Of a stretch of DNA of 64,000 bases, positions 14,701 through 22,905 are shown one piece after another. Where the stretch lies: NCBI GenBank assembly GCA_004194705.1, contig SADC01000437.1:24415-88414 (forward strand), in the 5' to 3' direction. Under the pieces are notes generated by a model. It saw only the letters and a list, made by a program, of their open reading frames with translations, searched no databases and had not been told where the DNA came from. Position 1 is the stretch's first letter; the number at the start of each line of letters is the position of its first letter. Origin of the DNA: Ditylenchus dipsaci. Taxonomy: Eukaryota > Nematoda > Chromadorea > Rhabditida > Anguinidae. A program made the position numbers and the translations under genes.

Positions 14701-17700
14701 AGCAGTCTTGACCGGCACCTCTTGGGATCCCTTGGCATCAGCTTTCTTGTTGGAGGCCATCTTCGTACGAGCCATTTCAAATTCAGAGCAGATGAGATTT
14801 GAAGCAGAGATAAACTAAAACACGAGAAACGAATGTACCGTAACTAAAGATGGCCTCGGGGGTATAACAGCAACTCGTTACAAATTGTGACTCGTTACAA
14901 TTTTGAATTTTTCAATTTCATTTTTTTGACTGTTTTCTGCATGTCCTCTTAACTTTTTTAACTTAGGCCTTAGGCTTAGGCTTAGGGTAGGCCAGCGCAC
15001 GTTAGGGCGGGCTCAAACGTGTATCTCAGACTGAGCACCAAAACGCGCCAATTTGAAAAAACTGTAACGAGTCACAATTTGTAACGAGTCGCCTAGCAGT
15101 CGGCCTCGGGACGGGACGGGAATCCCGTCCCGAACGCTTCATAGCATATATCGCGTCCCGGAAAAAATTCCAGTCTGTCCCATCCCGGTGTCCCGTCACG
15201 GAAAACTATTTATTTTTAGTCCTGTCCCGCTAGAAAATTTAAGCTAAAAAGCCGGGACGGGACGTCCCACCCGACGCAATTTTGGCCATTTTTTCGTCCC
15301 GGACCCCGTCCCGTAAAATTTTTCGACCTGTCCCGTCCAGGCGTCCTGTCACGAATTTTTTTTTCAAATTTTCGTCCCGCCCCCTCCCGAAATAGGGAAT
15401 CTGCCATCTCTAACCGTAACAAAAACACAAGCAGTTATTAATTGTACACTCGTATTGAACGAAAAATTTGAACGATGAAACAAAGCGGGGAATATGTTAT
15501 CAGAATTAATTTCGAGACAAACACGTTTTTAAAATTGTTTTTAAATATTTAGGCCTGTGCAGCTCACACGTTTGTAAAGAGCACTGAAAATGAGGGTGCC
15601 ATGGCATTTCGTCCAAAATTCAGTTCGTCCAAAGTCAGTTCGTCCAAATATAGTTCGTCCAAAATTCAATTCGTCCAAAGACAATTCGTCCAAATTCAAT
15701 CGTCCAAAGTCAGTTCGTCCAAAAGCCAATTCGTCCAAAATGCATTTCGTCCAAACGCAATTCGTCCAAATTCGAACATAATGAATTCGGCAGAATCTCT
15801 ATGATCCACTTCCACCTGCGTACCGATATGTAGGCACTGCCAAATAATATCACCTGACCGTTTTTCCTTAAGTCACCGAGTAACACGTCTTTTGGACTAC
15901 GACCTCAACACCCTTTTGATCAAGATTTTGATTGAGACATTTATCCGATTATTGTTTTCTTTATGCTTTCATATTTTCGATTCATAGTTTCTATCGTAAA
16001 ATAATTGGTTTTTAGCAGTTGAAAGCAAGCATGGCTATCGGCAAAATAAGAAGATGAGCAAGAAGGGAAATAAGAAGAAGGTGGTTGATCCGTTCACCCG
16101 AAGTATGCTTTTATCGACAGGAGGTTTTCTTATTTATGTTTCTTGCTTTTTTTTAGGAATGGTACGATGTCAAAGCTCGGCTATGTTCACGAACCGCACC
16201 ATTGGGAAGACATTCGTCAACAAGTCTCAGGGAACAAGTAAATTGAATTTCCATTTCACCTTTTAAATGATTGTTTCAGAGATCGCCAGTGACTTCCTGA
16301 AGGGCGCGTCTATGAGTAAGCATCAAGCTATCATCTGATCACCTATGATATTCTTTATCTTTAGGTCTCACTTGCCGATCTCAACAATTCCGAGTCCGAT
16401 TTCAGAAAGTTCCGCCTGATCTGCGAGGATGTGCAAGGAAAGATGTGCTTGACCAACTTCCACGGGATGAGCTTTACTCGTGACAAGATCTGCTCCATCG
16501 TCAAAAAGTGGCATGTATGTTTGTTGCATTCGCTTTGTCCGTTTTGTTGTATACATGCTTTAGACCTTGGTTGAAGCTCATGTTGATGTGAAGACTGATG
16601 GATATCTTCTGCGTCTATTCTGCATTGGATTCCAAGAGATCTGCCAATCAAGTGAAGAAGACCAGGTAAGTATTCCTTAAGTTATTTCCGAAGGTATTAC
16701 TCTTGTTTCAGCTATGCTAAGTCGTCTCATGTTCGCGCTATCGTGCAAGATGTCGAAATCATGCAGAAAGAGGTCTTTTTTATTTCTTTTCTCGTCATAA
16801 GACTGATTTGACATTTTAGGTTGCTTCGAGTGACCTTCGTGAGTGTGCAACAAGCTGATTCCGGATTCCATTGGCAAGGACATTGAGAAGTCGTGTTTCA
16901 AATCTATCCTCTCCAAGACGTCTACATTCGCAAGGTTAAGATCATCAAGAAGCCGAAGTTCGAAATGGGCAAGCTGTTGGAAATGCATGGAGAGACTGCT
17001 GGTGCCATCACTTCCGGAAATGGCGAGATTGCTTATCGTCCAGATGCCTATGAGCCGCCTGTTCAGGCCAGTGTCTAGTTTCTCATCGGTATTAAACTGT
17101 TTGTTCCTCGTTATTTGGCAATAAATTTCGTTCTTGGTTTTTGTCTTTTAGCTGTAAATGACATTCTGTCAAATTAGCTGGGTATGATGCATGACTTCCT
17201 GACAAATAATACGCGAAAAGGAAGGAGAAAAATATTTTTGTGTTAGCTAAAACCAGCCCAACCCACCCGGATATCTTGATCCTCTTGATCCAGTTCAAGT
17301 CACCACAAAAAGTTTAACTATTCTCACTAAGTTGTTTAGGATGTAGTTGGGGTCATTTAAATGATTTTGGTTTGGTTCGGGTGATTTGAGTTTCATTGGA
17401 GTGATTGAAGCGATTTTAGTTCTAGCGGTTTTAGTTTAGTTGGTTTCAGTCCACAGTCCTCACTGCGGACTTCAATCCAGAGTGACGGCTGTGGATTTTT
17501 GTGTGTTCACAATGAGGACTACAGTCCGCGGTTGCGACTGCAGTCCTCTATTGTGAAAACACACATAAATCCCTGTCTTGGTATAAACACACTATACTAG
17601 TTGGCCTTACTATCCACTCTGAAGCTCTATTGAAAACTATTTCAGTCAGAAAAAAATTTCGTTAACCGAGATTCGAACCTGTAACCTATTAAGAGATAAT

Positions 17701-20700
17701 TCACTTGAGATCTATTCACCTCGAGTCCAAATCCATGTCACAGAGATGAAAAACCAATGAAAACGGTTTTTGGGGTTTGTTAAAGTGGGGGCAATTTTTT
17801 TGCGAAAAAACGATCGAGCGAATCAAATTGCGCCGTGACGGGATGAATCGCTCAGAATCTGACCACCGAACATTGCAAACTACTGCAAACCGTCTTAAGC
17901 AGTGGTTTTAGGATAGCTTCGGATATTCGGTAGTATTCTGAGCGATTCACCCGATCTCATTGCGATTCTGGTTCGCTATGTCGGCAAAAACGACTGTCCC
18001 CTTTTAGTAAACCCCCAAAACCAGATTTATTTTGGCTATGGGCCACTCTGGCACAGGTTTCTGAGCGGTTGAAGTTATGCTGTCATCGTTGAAATGGTTC
18101 TCTCGCGAAAATTTTGACTTGAAATTAAAATTTGGACGAATTGAATTTTGGACGAACTGCATTTGGACGAACTGCATTTTGGACGAATTGCATTTTGGAC
18201 GAATTGCATTTTGGACGAATTGGCTTTTGGACGAACTGACTTTTGGACGAATTGAATTTTGGACGAATTGTCTTTGGACGAATTAACTTTGGACGAACTG
18301 AATTTTGGACGAAATGCCATGGCACCGAAAATGAGATACCATATTTATTGGTTTTAGCATGGCTCAAATTATTTTACCCTCCAAATTATTCTTTTACCGT
18401 ATTCTCTCTAATCAGCGCCCCCTCTCTAATTGGACGACCTGCGACTCGCTACAAATTGTGACTCGCTACTGCGACTCGCTACAATTGCGACTCGCTACAG
18501 ATTGAATTTTCTATTGTTATGTGGTAAAGATTGTTGTACCAGACCAATTGTTGGCCGCTTCGCGGCCAAGACCAGCACACTCCATATTGCAAGGATAGGG
18601 GAACATGTAGTACATGTTTTTGGGTGAAATGGACAAAAAAGTTAGAGTGTAGCGAGTCGCAAAAAGTGTAGCGAGTCACAATTGTAGCGAGTCGAAGTTT
18701 TACCCTCTAATTAGCGCCCCCCCCCTAACTTCAAGTGGTCTGAAACTTCTGTTTTCATTATCATTTGAAGCTCTGTAAAAAATGCCTGCAATGCATTTTA
18801 AAATCTAACAGGCACTTTTACAGAGCTCAAAAGTTAATGAAACAGAAGTTTCAGACCACTTAAAGTTTGAAAAAATCGCCACTCTCTAATAAGCGCCCGG
18901 GGCGCTCATTAGAGAGAATACGGTATCCCCCAAATCGTGAAATGAGTATTTCTCGTGTTTTATGTTGTAAAATTTTTTTCTTTAGATCATCATGTAACTC
19001 TGAATCTCTGGTTTCTTATAAGCCATCAACTGACCCCTTGTTGTTGAAATTTTTTTGAGAAATACCTGTTTTTATGAAAGAGGAGTTGTTTCATAAAACG
19101 GGTATTTCAAAAAAAATTTGAACAACAAGGAGTCAGATGATAGCTTATACGAAACTAGAGATTCAGGGCTACATGATGATTGAAAGAAGAAAAATTTACG
19201 ACATAAAAACACCGAGAAATACTTATTTTCACGATTTGGGGGGATAAATGAATGATTTGGAGGAGTAAAAGAATAATTTGACGGGGGAAGTACTTACACT
19301 TACAGCCTTTCAGCATTGAGGTACGATCACAATAGCGCTCAGACCGCTGCCACACCCGCACCCAAACCCACACTCTTTATGTGAACACTCAAATTCCACA
19401 CCCGCACTCGTCACTTTTGTCTAGTTTAAATTAATGGAGCAATATTAGTATAACCACCCCACTCAATTGTAGTATAACCATCCCACTCAATTTTAGTATA
19501 ACCACCCCACTCAATTTTAGTATAACCACCCCACTCCATATCAATATAACCGCAACACCCAGCTGCCGTGAACACGATGACCTCGGTGATACTTGTTTTT
19601 ACCAAACTTGCTTTCATCTATTTCCACATGTTAATACGAAAAATACAACCAAAACAAAAAAATAAAACAAATAGTCTTACCACATCTCCTTCACCACCAA
19701 TGGGCTCACCATGTGTTATCAAAGACCAATAGACAACCTTTCGGCAGAATTTGGATAATCTTACGGCAGTGTATGAGCTCATTTGACATTGATCAGAAAT
19801 TCTTTTAAGTTCCATATTGGTAAGCCTGTAACGGTGCCAGCATCTTTATAGGAAAGTCTATTTAGATAATGAACACCGTACCAAAGGTAAATGAACTTCA
19901 GAGAAACAATTACCGGAATCTTGGAAGACTCTAGATACGATCCCTTCAGAAAACTGCTTCTCCATTGCATTTGTTTCCGCCAGGGTGTCGTTTACCACAT
20001 CGGAAGACGACTGCGCTGTAATATGAAAATGTAAAAGTTGCAAAACATTAACTAAAAGAAGCAACTACTTATTTTTTCGCTTGAAAATACGCAAATTCGG
20101 TTTTTGACATGAAGGACACTGCTGATTGATGTTCACGATATGTTGACGGATAGGAACTCAATCATGCGATCTTCATTTTCAGTCAATCTGTTTAAGTCTA
20201 TAAACAACCATCTGCTTTTGAGACTTCTACCGTCACGCTCTAGAGCCATCACTAGAAATAAACATTGAAAAAGCATTGTACAATACGACATCGCGCAAAA
20301 AATGTCGTAAACACGCGATCTTAAAATTGAAAATTATAATGGGGTGGTGATACTAATATTGAGTGGGGTGGTTATACTAAAATTGAGTGGGGTGGTTATA
20401 CTAAAATTGAGTGGGGTGGTTATACTAAAATTGAGTGGGTGGTTATACTTAAATTGAGTGGGGTGGTTATACTAATATTTAGCCAAATTAATTGTAAACA
20501 TGAGTGTGGGAGTGGGTGCGGCATATTTACAGCGGTGTACGGTCAGTTAGCGATGGTTTTTTTTCAAAATTTTTGATATTTTTTGCCATAAAAGTACTTT
20601 TTTGTAGAAAACAGTTTTTCTGTGGCCACATACTGGCTGAAATTTCCTCAGAAATTCGAATCGAAAACAGAATTTAAAAATAACGCGTGGTTGCTGAGAT

Positions 20701-22905
20701 ATGACCTAAAGTTGGGTGCTTGTCATTTTTAAATGATGACCATCCAACTTTAGGTCATATCACAGCAACCACGCGTCATTTTAAAATTCTGTTTTTTGAT
20801 TCGGATTTCTGAGGAAATTTCAGCCACTATGTGGCCTCTGAAAAACTGTTTCCCACAAAAAGAGTACCGTATTTCCTCTAATAAACGCCCCGGGCGCTTA
20901 TTTTTCAAAGTCGCTCTAAGGGGGCGTTTATTAGAGCGGGGGCGTTAAATAGAACAGGGGCGCTTATTTTTTACCTCTCGGCACTAAAGGCGCTGAAGAA
21001 AATCAGACTTAACGTAGTCAAAGCAAACTAAATTTGGCTTAATTATACAATGGCTGCCATGTTTTCCTCTGGTCCTCCAATAATTTTTTACTTTTTTTTT
21101 AAATTTTGTCATTTTTTTTGTTTCTTCCTAATCCATAAAGCCCTCCCCAGACTCCCGCGAGACAAAAGTCGCGAGACAAATTTCAACCGGTTTGTTGACA
21201 TAATTTTTTATTTCACCTTTTAGATGTTTTTCACTCAAAATGATCAGCAGAATCTAGCGAACATTTTGGCACCAAAAGTTTTGAAATATACTTGAAAAAA
21301 GTTTGTATTGAGACTTGTCTCGCGGGAGTCTGGGGAGGGCTTAACAAAAAATATATATGATAAATAATTGTAACCACAAATCACTCATATATTTTTTCCT
21401 GTTTGCTGAAATAACTTTTCCAACGTTTTTTCTTTTCATCAAGGGCACGAAAGAAAAAATGATACCAACTGTACAATATAGTCTAAAATTTATCAGAATT
21501 TCATAACAACAACCCGCGATCAATCAAACAACAGAAAATTTTGGCTAAACAGTATTCGAATCGTCGTTTTCAAACACAAATATTTGTCCCTTCGTCCTGT
21601 TCTTTGTCGTTTTCTTAAGCCATAGTCGCCGCCTGTCGAATAGAAAAGCATGCAGTCGTCAGTCTCAACTACCTCTCTACAATCGGCCAATATTGCTTGT
21701 AGCAGTGGATTTGCAGAAAAACACATCTTTCAGCAAAAATAGCAATTTGTACTATATACTGGACTTAAGGGGGGGCGTTAATTAGAGCGGGGCGTTTATT
21801 TTATGAAGTCCACCAGAGGGGGGCGTTTATTAGAGCGGGGGCGTCTATTGGAGCAGGGGCGCCTATTAGAGGAAATACGGTACTTTTATGGCAAAAAATA
21901 TCAAAAATTTTGAAAAAAACCATCGCTAACTGACCACTCCCCATTTACAGCGTGAACGTACCTTTATAAGAAGCAAGGCTTCGCAATCTAGTGATTACGA
22001 AAAATACTGAAATTTGGGCACTATTCCATTGTACCACCCCCCCCTCCCCGAAAGCTATTCCAGTGTAAATAAATAAAAATGGTTTTTGAGTGCATATAAA
22101 AGTTGGTTTTGGGGGGGGGGGGGTTACAATGGAATAGGTCCTTATTTTGGGGGGAGGGGGGGGTGTGTACACTGGAATAGCTTTTTGGGGGGGGGGGTAC
22201 AATGGAATAGCGGCGAAATTTGAATTAATGGGTCGCCCAACTGTAAGACGACTATTCAAAGTAACCAAATTGGGCCAAAGCAGCCAAAAATAGGTGACAA
22301 TTGACAAAATTCTGCAGCTAATTTAATTACTTTACGAATTTGAATAAAAAAATTCTGTACTTGCAATGGTTCTCAGTTTACTAAATTAAAACCTTTAAAA
22401 AATCCATCCATCTTATTTTTCTGAAAGTGGAGACCCTTATCTTCTGTCTTCTAAAAGAAACGTTTTAAACATACTACTTTTCACATTTCCATAGCCGAAA
22501 ATTACTTGCCAATTTTTTTGGTGTTAGACACCCAAAGAACCTGAAAGCTAGTCTTTCTCAAATCGAGTCTCGGCTGTAACAATTAGTGGCTTGCCATGAT
22601 GTTGAGAAAAGTAATAAAAGGTAGTAAATTTTTTGAAGTCATCCTCTAAAACTCCCAACAAAAAAGCTGTGAAAACTTTGTGTGCATAAATTTAAAATTT
22701 TGCAGACATAATTGAGTTCGACAACTACTATTCCTGGTTCTCCGCGAAGCAACTACGCTACAATATCGAGATCGACGAGCTCGGAGGTAGCAGCACCAAC
22801 ACCACCCCAACCAGCATATCAGGAGGTGGAGGCATCCCTCCCAGTCTGTTCTCCAAAGCCAACTCTGGCACCAACCCTGCGCTAGCAGTACCGCCGAGCC
22901 AGTGA
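2715..22905 (+). CDS. SEC14-like CRAL-TRIO/GOLD lipid-binding protein, 8 exons
   Basis: Homologue of animal SEC14-like proteins, which bind and exchange hydrophobic lipids at membranes. Exons: 2715-3057, 4380-4469, 6058-6152, 7789-7905, 7950-8170, 11842-11997, 13135-13299, 22706-22905. Exon 1 has a Pro/Ser-rich leader, then the CRAL-TRIO N domain ([17 protein letters not shown]). The lipid-binding domain runs through exons 2-5 ([49 protein letters not shown]). Exons 6-8 give the GOLD domain ([13 protein letters not shown], then [16 protein letters not shown]) and a Gly/Ser/Pro-rich tail ending at TGA 22903. Exon phases join correctly. AATAAA lies near 22916. Single-base deletions break the frame near 2914, 4423, 13180 and 13235, mostly in CC or GG runs and most simply assembly errors. 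The start codon is uncertain: ATG 2731 is out of frame with what follows. The introns hold two H2B copies and an RpS3A gene. Confidence 0.85.
3497..3762. mobile_element. foldback element with 9-bp TSD CATTTTTGA
   Basis: A long imperfect palindrome with ends CTAGGTGATATTT, lying in a SEC14-like intron. It is flanked by exact direct repeats CATTTTTGA at 3488-3496 and 3763-3771. The 9-bp duplication places it with the Mutator-like elements of this window. No coding sequence. Confidence 0.8.
3774..3835. mobile_element. minimal pogo-like MITE
   Basis: About 60 bp from TACAGCAGCCCTCGAT to GGATTGACTGTA, immediately after the preceding foldback. Short central inverted boxes of the AACCCTAGATG type. 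Confidence 0.45.
4914..5180. mobile_element. GGTA...GTC family element, ACCGGTAC motif
   Basis: It begins GGTATACCAACGACCGGTAC and ends GGGCAGTC. Each arm carries spaced copies of an ACCGGTAC/ACGGGTAC box. The core contains CCTTGGTCCCC and a TTAGG-rich stretch. No clean target duplication is visible. It is related by architecture to 11145-11272, 14861-15101, 18433-18704, 30801-31287 and 30924-31197. Confidence 0.65.
5181..5570. repeat. foldback with CTTGGTCCCC core
   Basis: Inverted arms: ATGAAACTTTTTTCATTTTC at about 5331 against AAAAAGTTTCATTTCG at about 5530. It encloses the same GGACTCAAACGTGTGGTTTAAG core segment found in 4914-5180. Non-coding. Confidence 0.5.
6645..7191. mobile_element. 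pogo-like foldback, plus 5' mariner-like fragment
   Basis: About 6780-7191 is a long palindrome of the 430-bp family also seen at 28634-29062 and 31815-32247. Its arms contain CGATCGGCAAAATCGGAAT and TCGGACC..GGGAACGAA. Its right end, CAACTGTA, is intact, whereas its left end is lost. Next to it, 6645-6770 is a fragment (ACAGGGTGGCCCC) related to the element at 25446-25806. Confidence 0.65.
7287..7685. mobile_element. foldback GGCCCGTACTCGTTAGC
   Basis: Inverted termini GGCCCGTACTCGTTAGC, followed by repeated GCTAGGATTAGAATTTAA boxes on both arms. It lies in the intron just before SEC14-like exon 4. No clear target duplication was found. Confidence 0.65.
8539..9009 (+). CDS. histone H2B, copy 1, one intron
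   Basis: Core histone H2B, 138 aa, in two exons (8539-8751 and 8806-9009) around a 54-bp GT-AG intron. The basic tail (residues 1-38) is followed by the histone fold: [25 protein letters not shown] (end of exon 1), [14 protein letters not shown], then [20 protein letters not shown] and a YVASKGEK end. Two features are unusual. Replication-type histone genes normally lack introns and polyadenylation signals, but this one has an intron and AATAAA near 9108. The loop after GRLAQ is about six residues longer than canonical H2B. It lies in the intron between SEC14-like exons 5 and 6, same strand. A near-identical inverted copy lies at 14306-14775. Confidence 0.93.
9162..11129. mobile_element. 1.97-kb element, TIR GGCTGTATTGGGTTTCGAT, 9-bp TSD
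   Basis: The left end, GGCTGTATTGGGTTTCGAT, continues through repeated TTTTTCCGTTTTCG units. The inverted equivalent (CGAAAACGGAAAAAACC repeats) occupies about 10960-11129. The flanks are CCAAATAAT (9153-9161) and CTAAATAAT (11130-11138), a 9-bp duplication with one mismatch. The interior holds inverted arrays of a 160-bp repeat and no gene. Confidence 0.75.
9703..10805. repeat. 160-bp tandem repeat in inverted arrays
   Basis: About four head-to-tail units (9703-10350), each starting at GGTCAGGTGGATATCCACCT and closing on GGTACCACCT. They face about 1.5 units in the opposite orientation (10566-10805). Each unit contains the 16-bp palindrome AGGTGGATATCCACCT and an ACCAAAATCCCGATTTCACC segment. 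Two diverged units recur at 37740-38020. Confidence 0.75.
11145..11272. mobile_element. 128-bp GGTA...GTC element, ATTGGGTAC motif, TSD AATCACGAA
   Basis: It begins GGTAAAACAGCGATTGGG and ends GCTGGGCAGTC. Each arm repeats GATTGGGTAC spaced by AAATTGT. Exact 9-bp direct repeats AATCACGAA lie at 11136-11144 and 11273-11281. It inserted at the edge of the preceding element's target duplication. Confidence 0.85.
12533..12687. mobile_element. pogo-like MITE, diverged
   Basis: Ends CAGTCAAATCTCTCTATAG and ATTCGACTGTA, with a GGATCGGGCAAAACGGGGTC centre. It lies in the SEC14-like intron between exons 6 and 7. Confidence 0.5.
12876..13034. mobile_element. TACCGTATTTCC-family MITE
   Basis: Termini TACCGTATTTCCTCTAA and TTAGAGGAAATACGGTA with GGCGGC-type subterminal boxes. 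It lies 100 bp upstream of SEC14-like exon 7. Confidence 0.75.
13300..14186. other. intron sequence, no gene seen
   Basis: Start of the 9.4-kb last intron of the SEC14-like gene. No exon, RNA gene or clear inverted repeat was recognised before the H2B copy begins at about 14187. Confidence 0.45.
14306..14775 (-). pseudogene. histone H2B, copy 2, inverted, one-base deletion
   Basis: Inverted near-identical duplicate of the H2B gene at 8539-9009. Homology runs from about 14187 to 14830 and includes about 50 bp of 5' flank, the intron and the 3' flank to about 20 bp past AATAAA. Exon 1 is 14563-14775 and exon 2 is 14306-14508. Relative to copy 1 it lacks one C in the AAGAACTCGTCC segment, which shifts the frame within the extended loop, and it has an extra T in the 3' UTR. 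Whether this is a true pseudogene or an assembly error is open. It is nested in the last SEC14-like intron on the opposite strand. Confidence 0.8.
14845..15412. mobile_element. hAT-like MITE, 8-bp TSD ACCGTAAC
   Basis: Ends TAAAGATGGC and, inverted, TAGAGATGGC, flanked by exact 8-bp repeats ACCGTAAC at 14837-14844 and 15413-15420. The 8-bp duplication and T(A)RAG ends suit hAT. The interior is rich in GGGACGGGA/TCCCGTCCC boxes. It is interrupted by the 241-bp element 14861-15101. Confidence 0.8.
14861..15101. mobile_element. GGTA...GTC element, CTCGTTAC motif, TSD GGCCTCGGG
   Basis: It starts GGTATAACAGCAACTCGTTA and ends CGCCTAGCAGTC. Each arm repeats GACTCGTTAC spaced by AAATTGT. The core has a TTAGGCTTAGGCTTAGGG stretch. 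Exact 9-bp duplication GGCCTCGGG at 14852-14860 and 15102-15110, inside the hAT-like MITE. Confidence 0.88.
16031..17078 (+). CDS. RpS3A: 40S ribosomal protein S3A (eS1), 7 exons, frame broken in places
   Basis: Component of the small ribosomal subunit, with all parts present in order: [107 protein letters not shown] and the EPPVQASV end. Approximate exons: 16031-16102, 16157-16237, 16265 or 16280-16314, 16365-16514, 16564-16665, 16712-16772, 16820-17078. AATAAA lies near 17122. The copy shows at least seven 1-2-base deletions (near 16045, 16170, 16300, 16630, 16845 and 16895, and at two exon/donor junctions). Most are in runs of G, C, A or T. This could be decay of a captured copy, but the bias to runs favours assembly error. 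The gene lies inside the element 15595-18326. Confidence 0.87.
17340..17760. repeat. palindrome and tRNA-like relic
   Basis: 17450-17580 is an inverted repeat around GAGGACTACAGTCCGCGG. 17668-17740, read on the minus strand, has a tRNA B-box-like CAGGTTCGAATCTCGG preceded by a degenerate body, but it does not fold into a full cloverleaf. Both lie inside the RpS3A-carrying element. Confidence 0.4.
18395..18925. mobile_element. TACCGTATT-family MITE, GCGCCC variant
   Basis: Ends TACCGTATTCTCTCTAATCA and its inverse at 18905-18925, with AGCGCCCC subterminal boxes. The element contains an inner palindrome (about 18738-18862) and is itself interrupted by 18433-18704. Confidence 0.7.
18433..18704 (-). 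mobile_element. GGTA...GTC element, CTCGCTAC motif, 9-bp TSD
   Basis: Read on the minus strand it begins GGTAAAACTTCGACTCGC and ends CGCAGGTCGTC. Arms repeat CTCGCTAC. The flanks CTCTAATTG (18424-18432) and CTCTAATTA (18705-18713) match at 8 of 9 positions. A close copy in the opposite orientation is at 30924-31197. Confidence 0.78.
20534..21942. mobile_element. foldback element with 9-bp TSD ATTTACAGC
   Basis: Near-terminal inverted repeats GGTCAGTTAGCGATGG, followed by over 200 bp of further palindrome. Flanked by exact ATTTACAGC at 20525-20533 and 21943-21951. Inserted into the right arm of 19318-21962 and itself split by a TACCGTATTTCC MITE. Confidence 0.75.
20865..21882. mobile_element. 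TACCGTATTTCC-family element, GCGTTTATTAGAGCGGGG boxes
   Basis: A 1-kb copy with ends TACCGTATTTCCTCTAATAA and multiple GGGGGCGTTTATTAGAGC boxes on both arms. An inner foldback (GACTCCCGCGAGACAAA at about 21150 and, inverted, 21312) is included. TA target. Innermost level of a three-deep nest. Confidence 0.7.
22017..22214. mobile_element. G-run foldback, 8-bp TSD GAAATTTG
   Basis: Ends GGCACTATTCCATTGTACC and its inverse. The interior has G runs up to about 13 and repeats of ACTGGAATAGCTTT. Direct repeats GAAATTTG lie at 22009-22016 and 22215-22222. It lies in the last SEC14-like intron. Confidence 0.7.

Larger units (their letters stand above)
15595..18326. mobile_element. gene-carrying Mutator-like element (RpS3A), TSD GAAAATGAG
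   Basis: A 2,732-bp element. Both ends begin GGTGCCATGGCATTTCGTCC and run into arrays of about a dozen TTCGTCC units spaced by AAA(A)TTCA-like linkers (left 15595-15776, right, inverted, 18128-18326). Exact 9-bp direct repeats GAAAATGAG lie at 15586-15594 and 18327-18335. Between the arms lies a complete intron-containing RpS3A gene (16031-17078), some palindromic sequence and no transposase. The structure matches a Pack-MULE-like element, meaning mobilisation of a host gene at DNA level. It sits in the last SEC14-like intron. Confidence 0.88.
18370..19290. mobile_element. foldback CCTCCAAATTATTC, host of two nested elements
   Basis: Outer inverted arms: CCAAATTATTCTTTTAC at 18380 and, inverted, GTAAAAGAATAATTTG at about 19267. 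CCCCCAAATCGTGAAA then pairs 18929 with 19235, continuing into a long palindrome at 18940-19240. A TACCGTATT-family MITE interrupts the left arm at TA. Confidence 0.6.
19318..21962. mobile_element. composite element with GTGGTTATACTAA arrays
   Basis: Outer arms: AGGTACGATCAC...CCGCTGCCACACCCGCACCC on the left and the inverted counterpart at about 20500-20520, continued at 21950-21962 after an insertion. Inner arrays of TAGTATAACCACCCCACTCA (19437-19550) and the inverse (20338-20482). About 790 bp between them contain no recognisable gene. It is interrupted by 20534-21942. Confidence 0.65.

Noticed and set aside
15601..15776. CRISPR-like regularly spaced short repeats
   Set aside because: The genome is animal nuclear, the repeats are 7-10 bp with degenerate linkers, and they pair with an inverted array at the other end of a transposon.
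15541..15804. Open frames on both strands with regular peptides (for example repeated SSSK or FGRT)
   Set aside because: They are translations of the TTCGTCC tandem array in several frames; the same occurs at 18075-18461 and at the GCGCC and GTGCC arrays near 62.4 and 63.9 kb.
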